DNA from: Verrucomicrobia bacterium LW23 | Lineage (GTDB): Bacteria > Verrucomicrobiota > Verrucomicrobiia > Methylacidiphilales > UBA1321 | DNA length: 64,000 bases | Assembly: GCA_003054695.1 (NCBI GenBank) | Contig: QAZA01000050.1 | Span: 248,001-312,000 of the forward strand | Direction: 5' to 3' | Shown: positions 51,593 to 60,091 of the stretch, piece by piece | Layout of the letters: each line of letters begins with the position of its first letter | Numbering within the stretch: the stretch's first letter is position 1 | Translations under genes and position numbers: made by a program | The notes under the pieces: model-generated | The model's input: the letters and a program-made list of their open reading frames with translations, nothing else | Told to the model about the DNA's origin: nothing | Database searches by the model: none

Positions 51593-52771
51593 CTACGCCG
51601 TGGCGGGGCGCCGGTTGGCGTAGCTGACGATCAGGACAATGGCGCCGATAATTGCACCCATCCCCAACAGCAGCAACGGGATACCGATCATCGGACGCAC
51701 CGCCACCCAGGCAATGGCGATGGTCAGCAGCGAAAGGCCGGACGCGATGATGAAGCAGATGATGCCCGTACCAAAGCCCACGATGCCTCCAAAGAAGGGC
51801 ACCACATCGGCAAGCACCGTCAGAGGCGAGACAATCATGTTCAGCCCGACAAGCATGAGGATAAAGCCGATCGCGCGCAAAATCCAGGTCATCATGTTAT
51901 TTTCGGACTGAAGATTCTTGATGACCTCCGCCTTGCTTAGCAGACCGGGGTAGAGCACCTCAAAGTCCTTGCCGGCGCCCGCGTGCCAGGGCTTGAAACT
52001 GCCATTCTCCTGCTGCGCCATGACAGTCACGTCCCCCTCGGGCACCACCGAAAACTTGATGCGCACATCGCCAATGGCGGGCGTCGAAGGGTTGCGGCCC
52101 TTGTAAAAGCCGCCCTCGCTTACCTTAAGCCCATGCTTAACGTCGGCCGGTACAGCTGCAAGTTGTTCCGCACCAACGTTAAACGGCACAAAATTGCGCA
52201 TTGAATCGCGCAGCGCAGGGCTCAACTCAAACTCACCCAGCGAGGCTCCAGCCACCGTCGTGGTGGTGGAAGAATAGGAGAGCCGCTCCGGGTTTGCCTT
52301 GTTGTCCCGCGCGTCCTTGCTGTGGAACTTGGACGAATCGTTGTATTCCTCGTCCCATTTCTTTTCATAGCTGTAGGTGGTCACCGTCTTCTCGCTGCCG
52401 CCGAGTTCTTTCTCCTTCTTCGTCGATTTTTCCTCCACCCACTGATACATCTCAACTGTCCGCTTCAGCCGAATGGCGCTGATGGAAATACCAAAGACAT
52501 CATCCTTAACCTCTTCGTCCGGAACGGCTTTGCCCTTCACGACGACCAGTTTGCCGTTGTTTCCGTCCTCCACTTTATCCGCGGAAACTTCGATCGCGCT
52601 GGAATCGGCCTCAAGGATCGAATTGGCGGTGATCACCGAGTTATATTCATTCCAGCCCAGCACACAAAAGGATATGCCAAACAGGATAAACCCGAAAAAC
52701 ACGCCTTTGATAGACGAACCAATGCGTGAGAACCAGGATTCGCTCGAAACTTCTGAATAGCCGTCGGACAC
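51593..52771 (-). CDS. TMEM43 (LUMA) family membrane protein
   Basis: 392 residues, GTG start with GGAGA upstream. The N-terminal helix (GVFFGFILFGISFCVLGWNE) is followed by EYNSV-like WNEYNSVITANSILEADSSAIEV and a large soluble domain. Three or four C-terminal helices follow (ILRAIGFILMLVGLNMIVSPLTVLAD and FFGGIVGFGTGIICFIIASG…). This order matches TMEM43/LUMA, a nuclear-envelope protein in animals with poorly understood bacterial relatives. The bacterial function is unknown. Confidence 0.85.
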   Translation of the reverse strand: MSDGYSEVSSESWFSRIGSSIKGVFFGFILFGISFCVLGWNEYNSVITANSILEADSSAIEVSADKVEDGNNGKLVVVKGKAVPDEEVKDDVFGISISAIRLKRTVEMYQWVEEKSTKKEKELGGSEKTVTTYSYEKKWDEEYNDSSKFHSKDARDNKANPERLSYSSTTTTVAGASLGEFELSPALRDSMRNFVPFNVGAEQLAAVPADVKHGLKVSEGGFYKGRNPSTPAIGDVRIKFSVVPEGDVTVMAQQENGSFKPWHAGAGKDFEVLYPGLLSKAEVIKNLQSENNMMTWILRAIGFILMLVGLNMIVSPLTVLADVVPFFGGIVGFGTGIICFIIASGLSLLTIAIAWVAVRPMIGIPLLLLGMGAIIGAIVLIVSYANRRPATA

Positions 52772-53143
52772 GCGGGTCTCCCAGGGTTAAAAGTCGATGC
52801 GTAGCGAAAGCGGAACAAGCCCTTCGCCCCGTTCACCCCCTCATCGCACATGGACGTGGGCATGAAGTGGAATTACTGATCACCTGACTAGCTAAACGCG
52901 GGAACATCGTCAAGCGAAAATCGACCAAAAAAACGCTCGAAACTGACATCTCGGAGCTGACGATCATTTTCGCCTATAATCTTTCCTTTTATTCATTGAC
53001 ATTACCCGCCCATTTCGTAGTCTCATCTTTCCCGGCCACTTCCCGCGATGAACGCAGGTGTGTGCCGGCAAACAACATTTTTACTGACGGGCGCCGCTTT
53101 TCAGCATTGCAGGCGCCCTGTGGAATCGAGGTGAATTAGACAC
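52772..53143 (+). promoter_or_regulatory. rpsU upstream region with promoter and leader hairpin
   Basis: No gene is seen. TATAAT at 52975-52980 is a perfect -10 box without a good -35. Another TTGACA is at 52996-53001. GGGCGCC (53089-53095) and GGCGCCC (53112-53118) form a hairpin 25 bases before the rpsU start. GAGGTGA at 53128-53134 is the ribosome binding site. Confidence 0.5.
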
Positions 53144-53332
53144 GTGAGCGAAGTTCGACTGAAAAAAGGTGAGTCCGTAGACAAGGCGCTGCGCCGGCTG
53201 AAGAAAAAGCTGGACCGTGAAGGTACCCTGCGCGAAGCCCGCGTCCGCCGCAACTACGAGAAGCCCAGCGAGAAAAAGCGTCGCAAGGCCAAGGAGCCTA
53301 AACTGAACTACTGGGGCAGCTTCTCCCTTTAA
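53144..53332 (+). CDS. rpsU: 30S ribosomal protein S21
   Basis: 62 residues, GTG start with a strong GAGGTGA site. [47 protein letters not shown] is the S21 core, rich in Arg and Lys. The tail ([10 protein letters not shown]) is less basic than in E. coli. It is needed for translation initiation. A hairpin downstream may end the transcript. Confidence 0.93.
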   Translation: MSEVRLKKGESVDKALRRLKKKLDREGTLREARVRRNYEKPSEKKRRKAKEPKLNYWGSFSL

Positions 53333-53448
53333 TCTCGGATGACGTTGCGGATAAATAACTTACAGCAATCACTGTAGTTCAGGGAACAACGGGCCTCCTG
53401 GTCCCTTGCCCCGCCGCAAACGTCGCCTCAGCATTGTCTCCCTCCCGC

Positions 53449-53496
53449 AAAGCCCGATACCGCAGGAAGTTAACCTTCCCCAGCGGATCGGGCTTT
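53449..53496 (+). terminator. Strong hairpin after rpsU
   Basis: AAAGCCCGAT (53449-53458) pairs with ATCGGGCTTT (53487-53496), extended by CCGC/GCGG and GGAAG/CTTCC inside. It resembles a rho-independent terminator, although the T-run after it is short. It lies 116 bases after the rpsU stop and 71 before the next start, so it could also be a leader hairpin. Confidence 0.6.
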
Positions 53497-53567
53497 GCCA
53501 TGCCTGGACTTTTCTCCAGGTACCTGCATATCAACGGGATGCATGCGCTGCATCCACACACTACGCC

Positions 53568-54521
53568 ATGAGCAGCAGCATCGCCCGCCCTCCCCTCGCC
53601 TGCTCAACCTCCTGGAACTGCGCCGCCCATTCCGACGGCTCCAGCATCATCCGCCAGATCCGCGCCCTCGGCTTTGCCTCCGCGGAAATCTCCTCTGGCG
53701 TGCGCCCCGAATGCTGGCCTGGCATCGAGCATGCGGCCGCGCACGGCGCTACCCGCATCGTGGCCATCCACAGGCATCAGCCGCCGCGCTCCCTGCTCGG
53801 CACCCCGTTGCCGCAACTTACCGATGCCTCCCCCGCCCTGCGCGCGCGCGCCGCTGCAGATTACCGGGATTGCATCCGCCGCGCCGCCGCCCTGGCCTTC
53901 CCCGGGCAGCCCGCGCCGATCGTTATCCTGGCGCTCGGCTACGGCTCCCGGCGGGTTGTCACGCCGCAGCTGGAGGCGTGGTACCGGCGCGGTGAGCTGC
54001 TGAGCCGCCGCTACGTGGCGGCGAAAATTGAGGCAACGCGAGATCGCAAGGCCGCCTATCCCGCTCTGTGGCAACGCGTTAAGGAGATGCTCGATCCGAT
54101 CGTCGATCTGGCCGGCGAACTCCGCGTGCGCCTGGCGCTGGAAACGGGCGCGATGTTCGAGAACTTTCCGCACGAGGACGAGATGGATGCGGTGCTCGAC
54201 GCCTACCCCGCCACCGTCCTGGGCTACTGGCACGATTTTGGCAGCGCGGCGCGCAAGGAATTTCTCGGCTGGCACACGCACGAGGAGACGCTGCGCCGCC
54301 GCCGCGATCGCCTGATCGGCTGCCATGTGCACGATTGCCGCGCCCCCTCCGAAGATCACTTGCCACTGGGGCACGGAGAGATTAATTTCAGCCTCCTCGT
54401 CCCCATGCTGCCCCCGCAGTGCTTGCCCGTTCTTGAGCCAGGAGCGGGCGCCACGGAGGAGCAGCTTATTGCCAGCCGCAATCGCTGGTCTGCCCTATGC
54501 AACTCTTACGCAAATACTTAG
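53568..54521 (+). CDS. Xylose isomerase-like TIM-barrel protein
   Basis: 317 residues from ATG 53568 (MSSSIARPPLAC). It has the AP-endonuclease-2/sugar-isomerase fold. Likely metal ligands are Glu in RLALETGAM, Asp in YWHDFGSA, His in GCHVHDCR and Glu in GHGEINF. The sequence HSDGSSIIRQIRALGFASAEIS is the expected first strand and helix. It probably isomerises or epimerises a sugar or polyol. The substrate is unknown. The 3' end overlaps the flippase gene by 25 bases, so the two are coupled. Confidence 0.75.
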   Translation: MSSSIARPPLACSTSWNCAAHSDGSSIIRQIRALGFASAEISSGVRPECWPGIEHAAAHGATRIVAIHRHQPPRSLLGTPLPQLTDASPALRARAAADYRDCIRRAAALAFPGQPAPIVILALGYGSRRVVTPQLEAWYRRGELLSRRYVAAKIEATRDRKAAYPALWQRVKEMLDPIVDLAGELRVRLALETGAMFENFPHEDEMDAVLDAYPATVLGYWHDFGSAARKEFLGWHTHEETLRRRRDRLIGCHVHDCRAPSEDHLPLGHGEINFSLLVPMLPPQCLPVLEPGAGATEEQLIASRNRWSALCNSYANT

Positions 54522-55513
54522 GCCTTCTTGTACGCATTGTCATTTCGGTAGGCATCCTCGCCGTCCTTGCCACCAAAATCGACTGGGCAAAAATGGGTGT
54601 AATTGCACAAACGCTCGATTTCAGCTGGATCGGCCTCGCCTTTCTCTTTTACCTGCCGGTGATTCTTCTCACCGCCTGGCGTTGGCAAATACTTGCACGC
54701 GTGCAGGATATAAAGATGACCTTCCGCCAGGCGGTGGAGCTGGGCATGGTGGGGCAGTTCTTTAACTCCTTTTTGCTGGGCGCCACAGGCGGCGATGTCG
54801 TCAAAATTTACTACGCCACGCAGGCCGCCCCTTCCCGCCGTACCGCCGCGGCATTGTCCGTCATCATCGACCGCGTCCTTGGCCTGTTTGCATTACTCAT
54901 TATGGCCGTGGTGTTTACGGCGGTGCATTACCAGCTCCTGGTCAGTACGCCCCGCACCAAAATAGCGGTCTATTCCATCCTGCTGATCTCCGCCGGGGCC
55001 GTCGGGGCCGTCGCTTTTTCGCTGGTGGGCAAGCCCATCCAGAAGTGGTTTGAGGCGAGGGGCTGGTGGACGCGCATCCCCATGCACGGGCTGCTGGAGA
55101 AGCTCATTCACGCCTACGATCGCTTTGCAAAGGCCTGGACTACAATACTTTGGACGATGCCGATCAGCTTCCTCAGCCACGCGTTCAACCTGGCGCTGGC
55201 CTATTTTGTCATCCGCGCGCTGCACCAACAGCCGCCCGTGTGGGAGTTCATGTCGACTCTGCCGATCATGATGACGCTGGCGGCCATCCCCATCAGCATC
55301 TCGGGTTTTGGCGTTCGCGAAGGCCTTGCTGTCATCTTTCTCGCTCTCTTTGGCATCAGCGAGGAACATGCAATTGCCTTCGGGCTGCTTTCCTTCATGG
55401 TCAGCCTGGCCTGGAACCTGATTGGCGGCATTGTTTACCTGCGCTACTCCACGCCAATCACGGAGCAGGAGGCGCAGGCAATAGATAAAATGGAAAAGCA
55501 GGCGCTTGACTAA
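54497..55513 (+). CDS. UPF0104 / lysylphosphatidylglycerol-synthase-TM flippase-like protein
   Basis: 338 residues with about eight predicted helices. Family motifs are LTAWRWQILARVQ, GMVGQFFNSFLLGATGGDVVKIYY and SVIIDRVLGLFALL. These integral proteins resemble the flippase half of MprF and of glycolipid transporters. No catalytic aminoacyl-transfer domain is attached. It presumably moves or anchors a lipid in the inner membrane. The exact lipid is unknown. Confidence 0.83.
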   Translation: MQLLRKYLGLLVRIVISVGILAVLATKIDWAKMGVIAQTLDFSWIGLAFLFYLPVILLTAWRWQILARVQDIKMTFRQAVELGMVGQFFNSFLLGATGGDVVKIYYATQAAPSRRTAAALSVIIDRVLGLFALLIMAVVFTAVHYQLLVSTPRTKIAVYSILLISAGAVGAVAFSLVGKPIQKWFEARGWWTRIPMHGLLEKLIHAYDRFAKAWTTILWTMPISFLSHAFNLALAYFVIRALHQQPPVWEFMSTLPIMMTLAAIPISISGFGVREGLAVIFLALFGISEEHAIAFGLLSFMVSLAWNLIGGIVYLRYSTPITEQEAQAIDKMEKQALD

Positions 55514-55554
55514 GCGCCCGCTCGGGTTAAGTACAAGGCAATCAGTGCTTTACG

Positions 55555-55908
55555 TTAGCTGATGCCCCAGTGGTAAATCGAATCCTCCAGAGCCTGCACA
55601 ATAACGGTGCCGGCGCCCACGCGGGGGCATACCTCGCCCGCGCGTACAATCAGGTCTTCGCCCTGCGGGGTGGTGATCCACAGTTCCCCTGCTTCGCATT
55701 GCAACCGCAGGGATTTACGCGAAGGAACCTCGCACACGGAGATGTGCTCGCGGCGCAGGTGCCGACGGTGCAGCGGCTCCGGTCGCCATGACGGCGCGGC
55801 GGGTACCTCCATGGGGGCGGCCGCAATGGCAATGCCTTCCGGAGAAGCGGCGCGCTTTGCAGAGGAGGAACGTGTCAGCCAGGAACCGACAATACCGAGC
55901 GTTGTCAT
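55555..55908 (-). CDS. DUF2917-like small beta protein
   Basis: 117 residues. The C-terminal half (LRLQCEAGELWITTPQGEDLIVRAGEVCPRVGAGTVIVQALEDS) matches the short beta-rich DUF2917 pattern (WITxxGxxxD…xxGE). The N-terminal half is basic and variable. It is downstream of the CheW gene on the same strand, with a 171-base gap. Function unknown. Confidence 0.65.
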   Translation of the reverse strand: MTTLGIVGSWLTRSSSAKRAASPEGIAIAAAPMEVPAAPSWRPEPLHRRHLRREHISVCEVPSRKSLRLQCEAGELWITTPQGEDLIVRAGEVCPRVGAGTVIVQALEDSIYHWGIS

Positions 55909-56079
55909 AGTAGATTTATTTTCGTCGATTCCAGCGAAAACGCCAGAGTCAGAGTCAACGAAAAAGAACCATAACAGTTCGATTTACTTCCGCAGGTTCT
56001 GCGAACTGTAATGTATGCACACGCTTTTGCGTGGAATACCTGCTAAGCCCATGATTAGAAAGCCCTTAATAGTGCCAGA

Positions 56080-56559
56080 CTACTCCGAAAAACAGTGCGT
56101 CATGATGAGGCGCAGCCGCTGAACAAGGTGATCCAGCTCAATCACACGGAAGGTGTGATCCTCAAACTCCATAGGTGGGTGCAGCAGAGATACTTCCGGC
56201 AACCGGGGATCGAGCGGTTCGGCCTCGTCGGGCAAGCGCACTGTATCGACACGCAATGCGCGCACGCCAAACGTAAAGTCCTCGTACTGAAGGATAAGGA
56301 AACGGTCGTCCTGCCCTGATACAACAGGCGTCGCCGGCGGGGCGCCATTGTCATCGGCTTCGGCCACAAAGTCGCCCTGCAAAACAGATTCCAGGGCGTA
56401 GACGCTGACGATTTCGCTGCGCAGATTAATGGCGCCCAGCAGACACTCCGGCCCCAGAGGAACCAGTGCAAGTGGCTGTACGGGAAGCACTTCCTTTACA
56501 GCGGAGAGGTCGACCCCACAAGTGTGGCCGTGCAGTTGGAGCAGGCAGTAGGACCGCAT
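56080..56559 (-). CDS. CheW-like adaptor protein
   Basis: 159 residues. CheW-type features are CLLQLHGHTCGVDLSAVKEVLP near the start, LVPLGPECLLGAINLRSEIVSVYALESVL and the C-terminal LDPRLPEVSLLHPPMEFEDHTFRVIELDHLV. It would link receptors to a CheA kinase. Neither is in the window. It sits 39 bases downstream of the CheY-like gene in the same direction. Confidence 0.82.
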   Translation of the reverse strand: MRSYCLLQLHGHTCGVDLSAVKEVLPVQPLALVPLGPECLLGAINLRSEIVSVYALESVLQGDFVAEADDNGAPPATPVVSGQDDRFLILQYEDFTFGVRALRVDTVRLPDEAEPLDPRLPEVSLLHPPMEFEDHTFRVIELDHLVQRLRLIMTHCFSE

Positions 56560-56598
56560 GGTATGTGGGCGAGGTGGGCGAAGGCGTGCGGTAAGGAA

Positions 56599-56964
56599 TC
56601 AGGCGGCGAGATGGCGACGGATGACGGCCAGTAACACGCTGGGCTGGAAGGGTTTATCCACGTAGTCCGCAGCCCCTTGTTTCATCCCCCAAAAGCGGTC
56701 TGCCTCCGTATTCTTGCTGCTGACGAGAATGATCGGGATGTGGGCGGTTGCCGCATTTTTCTTGAGCCGGCGGCATGTGGCAAAGCCATCCTGCCCCGGC
56801 ATAACTATGTCCAGCAGAATAAGATCCGGCAATTGTGCCGCAGCCATCTGTTCGCCGGCTTTGCCGTCCTGCGCCGTCAGGCATTCATGCCCATCCTTTT
56901 TTGCCGTCAGGGCAAGCATCTGCGCGTCGCTGGCGATATCATCGATGATAAGGATCTTTGCCAT
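56599..56964 (-). CDS. CheY-like single-domain response regulator
   Basis: 121 residues, receiver domain only. The acidic pocket is IDD at the start, the phosphoacceptor Asp is in LILLDIVMPGQDG, the switch Ser/Thr is in ILVSSKN and the conserved Lys is in YVDKPFQP. It resembles PilH/CheY-type regulators. It lies between the DUF4388 regulator and CheW, consistent with a Pil-Chp-like chemosensory cluster. Confidence 0.88.
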   Translation of the reverse strand: MAKILIIDDIASDAQMLALTAKKDGHECLTAQDGKAGEQMAAAQLPDLILLDIVMPGQDGFATCRRLKKNAATAHIPIILVSSKNTEADRFWGMKQGAADYVDKPFQPSVLLAVIRRHLAA

Positions 56965-56997
56965 AGCTTAACTTATTGTTGCCCAGAGTTTTACGTC

Positions 56998-58212
56998 TTA
57001 CACCTGCCCGCGCAGAGCAGCTGCCGGCCAATAGTCAAAAATCTCCAACGCCAGCATGCTGAAGAGGATCTGTTGCCCCGCTTCAATCGGAATCCCCAGC
57101 AGCTCAACGATTTCCGCAAGCGTGTTGGTGCCGTTTACCTGGCTTACAAACGCGATTTCGTCGTCGTTAAGCGGGATGTGCTGGATGCGCTCGTAGCCGC
57201 GCCGCGTGTAGACCGGGATGCCGGTGAAATCGCCCCACGCGTGGGCTGTAAGTGCTTCTTCCCCAACGAATCGCAGCGTTTCAATGCTCCACTCGTCCAT
57301 GGCCAGCGGAGGGCCGGCGTTGGCGGTGACAAAATCGGGAAGCTCGGGCAGCGAGCGAAAGGCGAAGGTGATCTGCCCGCCGGTCCACACGCGGGAAAAG
57401 AGGCGGATGCTGTGCTCGAAACAGATTTCCGGCACGATCGCCTGGTCAATCAGGCCACGTGCGCCCAGCAGGTGAAACAGAGGCGCTCCATTCTCCCCCT
57501 GCAACGGCATAAGTGTCTCCAGCATAGCAGCTTGCGCGTCGTCAAACACAAAGCTTGTATTGGCCAGGTAGGCCTTGGCATCGCGCGTGGTTACCAACGC
57601 AATGTGGCCCTGGCGAACGTAGGCAAGGACGGGTGAGGGCTTGATGTCCAGCTGCAGTACACCTGTAAGTGCTTCATCCTCAACGCCTCGCAGCGCATCG
57701 GAGAGGCTGAAGTAGGCAGTAGAGCCGCTGAAAACCGTGCGCTCGGCCGCGCCGCCCGCCTCTGGTGCAGAGGGGGCAATCGCCGCGGCCGCCGGGGTGC
57801 CGTTGGCGCCGCTGCCCTCGCCGTCAGCCTTCGCGGCCCGCTCGCGCAGCACGTACTTGACAGTCGCGCTAAGTAGTTCCGGCGTAAAGGGTTTGGCGAT
57901 GCTTTTGCGGATGTTCCTGTACTCACTCTCCGCCTTCTTGATTTGCGCGGAATTGCTGCTCATCAGCACCACGGGCGTATCCGCCGTGGCGGGATCGCTC
58001 AGCAGCCGCGCACATACTTCGTCGCCCTTAAAATCGGGCAGAATGTAGTCCAGCAGAATGAGTTCCGGCAATTCGCCCTTAGCAAGCGAGAGCCCTTCGG
58101 CGCCGTCTTTTGCGGTAATGACAACGTAATCACTGGCATTCTTGGCCAGGCTGTTTGCGATAAACTTGCGCAGCGTCAGGCTATCGTCGATCGCCAGGAT
58201 TTTGCTCGGCAT
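56998..58212 (-). CDS. Response regulator with DUF4388 domain
   Basis: 404 residues. The N-terminal receiver (about 1-130) has LAIDDSLTLRKFI, phosphoacceptor Asp in LILLDYILPDFKGDE, LMSSNSAQ and IAKPFTPELL. A linker rich in Ala and Gly follows. The C-terminal part (FSGSTAYFSLSDALRGVEDEALTGVLQLD…) resembles the DUF4388/PatA-type regulator domain found in motility systems such as Myxococcus and cyanobacteria. It is probably the PilG-like output component. Confidence 0.8.
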   Translation of the reverse strand: MPSKILAIDDSLTLRKFIANSLAKNASDYVVITAKDGAEGLSLAKGELPELILLDYILPDFKGDEVCARLLSDPATADTPVVLMSSNSAQIKKAESEYRNIRKSIAKPFTPELLSATVKYVLRERAAKADGEGSGANGTPAAAAIAPSAPEAGGAAERTVFSGSTAYFSLSDALRGVEDEALTGVLQLDIKPSPVLAYVRQGHIALVTTRDAKAYLANTSFVFDDAQAAMLETLMPLQGENGAPLFHLLGARGLIDQAIVPEICFEHSIRLFSRVWTGGQITFAFRSLPELPDFVTANAGPPLAMDEWSIETLRFVGEEALTAHAWGDFTGIPVYTRRGYERIQHIPLNDDEIAFVSQVNGTNTLAEIVELLGIPIEAGQQILFSMLALEIFDYWPAAALRGQV

Positions 58213-58243
58213 GTGGATGTTCTAGAGGCTGGCGCCGATAATT

Positions 58244-58885
58244 TCAAGCGATCGTATGCGGGGAGGCACCGCTTTTGCCATCGGGCTGAGCGACGATTTC
58301 CGGTTCGATGGACGGCGCCAGGGGCTCCGAGAAGTGTGTTTCGGTATACCGGGCCATCAGCCACAGCACATCGGAGAGCCGGTTCAGGTACTGCACAACA
58401 AGGCGTATATGGCTATTGTGCAAGGGGTTAGCATCGTTGCCCGCACTGTCCAAAAAGGACCACACGACAAGCCGCTCCGCCCGGCGGCATACAGTGCGCG
58501 CTACATCCAGGGAGGCCGCGGCAAGCGTATCGCCAGGCGTCGCCCAGCCGTCAAAACGAATGCGCTTCGACTCAAAATGAGCCACCAGGGCGTCCAGCTG
58601 GTGCAGCATTTCCGGCGTCAGCTTGGGGTAGTGGCTTTTGTTGTAGCGCTCGGTGTCCTCCGCGGCAATGGCCAGCTGCCCCATCAGCGCCACCAGGTTG
58701 CGCTGGATGACCAGGAGCTTGGCTCGCATATCCGGGCTGGGGCTGGTGGCCCGCGCCATGCCCAGGGACGAGTTCAGTTCGTCGACAGTGCCGTAGGTTT
58801 CGACGGCCGGGTGGGCTTTGGAGACGCGGCGGTTGTAAAGCAAACCAGTCGTACCTTCGTCGCCGGTGCGGGTGCTGATGGACAT
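58244..58885 (-). CDS. PduO-type cob(I)alamin adenosyltransferase
   Basis: 213 residues from ATG 58885 (MSISTRTGDEGTTGLLYNRRV). It transfers adenosine from ATP to cob(I)alamin. The ATP-binding TRTGDEGTTGLL, the five-helix bundle and the DVARTVCRRAERLV and YLNRLSDVLWLMAR motifs are diagnostic. The gap to the DUF4388 gene is 31 bases, but the functions look unrelated. Cobalamin use is inferred from this gene only. Confidence 0.88.
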   Translation of the reverse strand: MSISTRTGDEGTTGLLYNRRVSKAHPAVETYGTVDELNSSLGMARATSPSPDMRAKLLVIQRNLVALMGQLAIAAEDTERYNKSHYPKLTPEMLHQLDALVAHFESKRIRFDGWATPGDTLAAASLDVARTVCRRAERLVVWSFLDSAGNDANPLHNSHIRLVVQYLNRLSDVLWLMARYTETHFSEPLAPSIEPEIVAQPDGKSGASPHTIA

Positions 58886-58972
58886 AGTGGAGGGGGTAGT
58901 CCATCGGAGCATACGTGAAAGTTGGCAGGACGTACAGCGGGAGATGTGCCGGGCCCGATACTTTCTTACCTA

Positions 58973-59989
58973 TCAGTCCATAACCACGACAGACTCCCCT
59001 ATCGGCGCCTCAGCAGGCTCGCCGGTCCCAGTCCCCGCACCGGTGGAAGGTGCCGCAGCCGCGCCGGCAGGCGCCTGGCGGGGTACGACTTCCCGCGTCT
59101 CAATCACGGAGACCTCCCGGCACAGGCCGAGAAAGCTTTGCTCCAGCATGCGCAGCGGCCGGTTTGCCTCGTAGGCCACCACCCAGCGGCGCTTGAGCGG
59201 CCGCGTGCCGGGGCTGATCGCCACCAGGGAGCCCTCCGCAAGCTCCTTGCGGGCCGTCCATGGCGCCAGGAGGCCGACGCCCAGGCCCAGCTTGACGAGC
59301 TCCTTGATGACCTCCGAGCTGGCCACCTCGATCACCGGGCCCAGCCGGGCCCCGGCACGCAGAAGGTATTGCTCGATAAGGCGATACGTGGAGCTGGTGC
59401 GGCTGGTAAGGATGCACGGCTCGCGATGCACATCGGCCGGCTCCACCCGCGAGCGCCGCGCCCAGGGGTGGCTGGGCGCGACCATAAAGAGAACCTGGTC
59501 ATCAAAAATAGGCGTGGATTTAAGATTGGGGCCCAGGATGCCGCCCACCATAATGGCCAGGTCCACCGTCCCCTGCTCCAGCGCGGTGACGGCAGTGGAG
59601 GTATCGCCCACCTGCACACGGATTTGGCACAGGGGAAAGCAGTCATGAAACTCACGAATAATGCCGGGCAACAAATGCTGCGCCGTGGAATACGAAAAGG
59701 CCACACGCAGTTCGCCGCGGTCCACATGCTCCAGCGAGCTAAGGTCCTCTTCAGCGCGGCGAAGGCGCTCCAGGATTCCCTCCGCATGGTTGCGAAGCCG
59801 GTGTCCCGCCGGGGTCAGTCTGATCTTTTTGCCACTTCTGTACAAAAGAGGACAGCCCAGTTCGTCCTCCAGCGCACGCATGGCGTGGCTGATGGCGGAC
59901 TGGGTAAGATGGAGCTGGCGGCCGGCCAGGGTGAAGCTCCCACTTTGGGCGAGCGCAAGAAAGGCTCTGAGTTGACGCGGGTCAAGCAT
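58973..59989 (-). CDS. LysR-family transcriptional regulator
   Basis: 338 residues. The helix-turn-helix is LDPRQLRAFLALAQSGSFTLAGRQLHLTQSAISHAMRALEDELG. The periplasmic-binding-protein-like effector domain follows (about 95-300), with ending extended by an Ala/Pro/Gly-rich tail. It is divergent from an NrtA/NasS-like gene, so it may regulate it, as Cbb/Cys/Nac-type regulators do. The effector is unknown. Confidence 0.9.
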   Translation of the reverse strand: MLDPRQLRAFLALAQSGSFTLAGRQLHLTQSAISHAMRALEDELGCPLLYRSGKKIRLTPAGHRLRNHAEGILERLRRAEEDLSSLEHVDRGELRVAFSYSTAQHLLPGIIREFHDCFPLCQIRVQVGDTSTAVTALEQGTVDLAIMVGGILGPNLKSTPIFDDQVLFMVAPSHPWARRSRVEPADVHREPCILTSRTSSTYRLIEQYLLRAGARLGPVIEVASSEVIKELVKLGLGVGLLAPWTARKELAEGSLVAISPGTRPLKRRWVVAYEANRPLRMLEQSFLGLCREVSVIETREVVPRQAPAGAAAAPSTGAGTGTGEPAEAPIGESVVVMD

Positions 59990-60091
59990 GTGCGGGTGTT
60001 ATGAGCGCCGTTCATGCCAATCCTTCAGAAAAATCACAGGATTTTAAAGATTCCGCTGTCGGCTGGCATTCTCACTGCTACAATTGCATCA

